In this document: positions 4,714 to 5,505 of the stretch, in pieces
How the letters are laid out: each line of letters opens with the position of its first letter
Numbering within the stretch: position 1 is the stretch's first letter
DNA from: Gemmatimonadaceae bacterium
GTDB lineage: Bacteria > Gemmatimonadota > Gemmatimonadetes > Gemmatimonadales > Gemmatimonadaceae
Length of the DNA stretch: 5,505 nucleotides
Reading direction: 5' to 3'
NCBI GenBank assembly: GCA_013816695.1
Contig: JACDDZ010000127.1
Location: 1-5,505 of the forward strand
Made by a program: the position numbers and the translations under genes
Notes under the pieces: model-generated
What the model was told of the DNA's origin: nothing
Databases searched by the model: none
The model's input: only the letters and a program-made list of their open reading frames with translations

Positions 4714-5505
4714 CTACTTCTCTTCCGGTCGGCCGAACATCAGCTGGATGAAGGGCAGGTCGTCGGGCCTGGAGAACACGTACAGGTGGTCCCCGACGGC
4801 CAAGATTGTGTCCGGCTTTGGTGGTATGAGGTTGCTACCCCTCACGATGAGCGTCGCGCCGGCACTCTCAGGAAATGGAATGTCCGCGAGCTGAACTCCC
4901 GCCAGGTCCAGGTCTTCGTCTATGTAAAAAGAAGAGAGGGTCTCCCTGAGCGGCTGAAGCGACTCGATCTCGAGCACTGCGCGCGGCATTGGCGGATCGT
5001 CCGACTCGAGTCCCAGTTTTTTGGTCACCCACCGCACCGTCATCCCCGGAATCAATGCGTTCACCACGACAATGAAAAAGACGAGGTCAAAAATCTTTTC
5101 AGAGCCCGACGCGCGGCTCAGAATCACGAAGGTCGCTAGTACGATCGGAACAGCCCCGCGCAGCCCGACCCAGCCAACGTATGCGACATCCTTCGCCGTG
5201 TATCGAAAAGGGAAAAGACTGAGCGCAGTCACAAGCGGGCGCGCAATGAATGTCAGGAAAAACGCGAGAATGATTCCGGGTACCGCGACGTCAATCATCC
5301 TGGACGGGGATACCAGCAGTCCAAGCAGGAGGAACATGGCAATTTGCGCGAGCCACGCAAGCGCATCGTGCACGCGCAGGATTCCGGCGCGGTATGGCAA
5401 CTCTCCATCTCCCAGGATCACCGCTGCGATATAAACTGACAGAAATCCGCTGCCGCCCAAAACTGTCGGCGCGCCGAACGAAAGCAGCGCAAACGAAACC
5501 ATCAG
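4714..5505 (-). CDS. nhaP2: Potassium/proton antiporter, NhaP2/CvrA type (CPA1), C-terminal part
   Basis: The gene is open to the right edge, so the N-terminal part is missing; 263 residues are visible. The membrane domain shows at least four or five hydrophobic spans, including SGFLSVYIAAVILGD (about visible residues 19-33), LAWLAQIAMFLLLGLLVSP, and AYVGWVGLRGAVPIVLATF (108-126), the last being the diagnostic G-L-R-G-A-x-P-I helix of the CPA1 family; the final span is about 138-158. After a linker, residues about 184-257 form an RCK_C/TrkA_C-like cytosolic domain (LIVRGSNLIPPKPDTILAVGDHLYVFSRPDDL) that in relatives senses ligands and gates transport. The combination matches NhaP2/CvrA, which exchanges K+ (or Na+) for H+ across the inner membrane. 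The internal Met near the edge is not the true start. Full-length relatives are about 500-600 residues. Confidence 0.88.
   Translation of the reverse strand: MMVSFALLSFGAPTVLGGSGFLSVYIAAVILGDGELPYRAGILRVHDALAWLAQIAMFLLLGLLVSPSRMIDVAVPGIILAFFLTFIARPLVTALSLFPFRYTAKDVAYVGWVGLRGAVPIVLATFVILSRASGSEKIFDLVFFIVVVNALIPGMTVRWVTKKLGLESDDPPMPRAVLEIESLQPLRETLSSFYIDEDLDLAGVQLADIPFPESAGATLIVRGSNLIPPKPDTILAVGDHLYVFSRPDDLPFIQLMFGRPEEK

Noticed and set aside
4786..5434. Plus-strand open frames opposite the antiporter gene
   Set aside because: The minus strand encodes a recognisable CPA1 antiporter with membrane helices and an RCK_C-like domain; the opposite frames are shadows.

Overview
This is a compact, moderately GC-rich (roughly 57-60% by eye) bacterial chromosomal segment with six complete protein genes and one that runs off the right edge. 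There are no RNA genes, CRISPR arrays, transposases or phage genes. The gene set is general housekeeping and fits a free-living, possibly soil-type bacterium. The Thermus/Azotobacter-like 7Fe ferredoxin, the two TTG starts and the 'GAGGACACA' intergenic repeat would suit Gemmatimonadota or Acidobacteriota, but this placement is an impression, not something the sequence proves.

Layout: positions 1-225 are non-coding and begin with a short inverted-repeat structure. A plus-strand pair follows: an exported serine hydrolase of the beta-lactamase/penicillin-binding-protein fold with a lysine-rich tail (226-1587), overlapping by ATGA a MIP18/SufT-like Fe-S assembly protein (1584-1892). The second gene converges on a minus-strand RNase D (1889-3022), and the two stop codons share one CTAG. 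RNase D is divergent from a second plus-strand pair: a hot-dog acyl-CoA thioesterase (3080-3484) overlapping by ATGA an isoprenylcysteine-methyltransferase-like membrane protein (3481-4101). After a convergent intergenic region come two minus-strand genes: a 7Fe ferredoxin (4374-4637) and the C-terminal part of a NhaP2/CvrA-type K+/H+ antiporter (4714 to beyond 5505).

The most notable non-coding structure is a 188-bp near-complete palindrome (4117-4304) between the methyltransferase and ferredoxin genes. Its arms end in a 23-bp perfect inverted repeat and contain degenerate 9-bp GAGGACACA-type units. Next to it, the ferredoxin gene has a textbook intrinsic terminator with a UUCG tetraloop and a U-rich tail (4316-4347), and there is a plausible sigma-70-type promoter in front of it. 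A second curiosity is an in-frame A AAA AAG slippery heptamer at the 3' end of the serine hydrolase gene; a -1 slip there would read without a stop into the Fe-S protein.

I see no convincing previously undescribed multi-gene system. The genes work in separate processes (envelope, Fe-S metabolism, RNA processing, acyl-CoA hydrolysis, electron transfer, ion balance), and only the two overlapping pairs look co-expressed.
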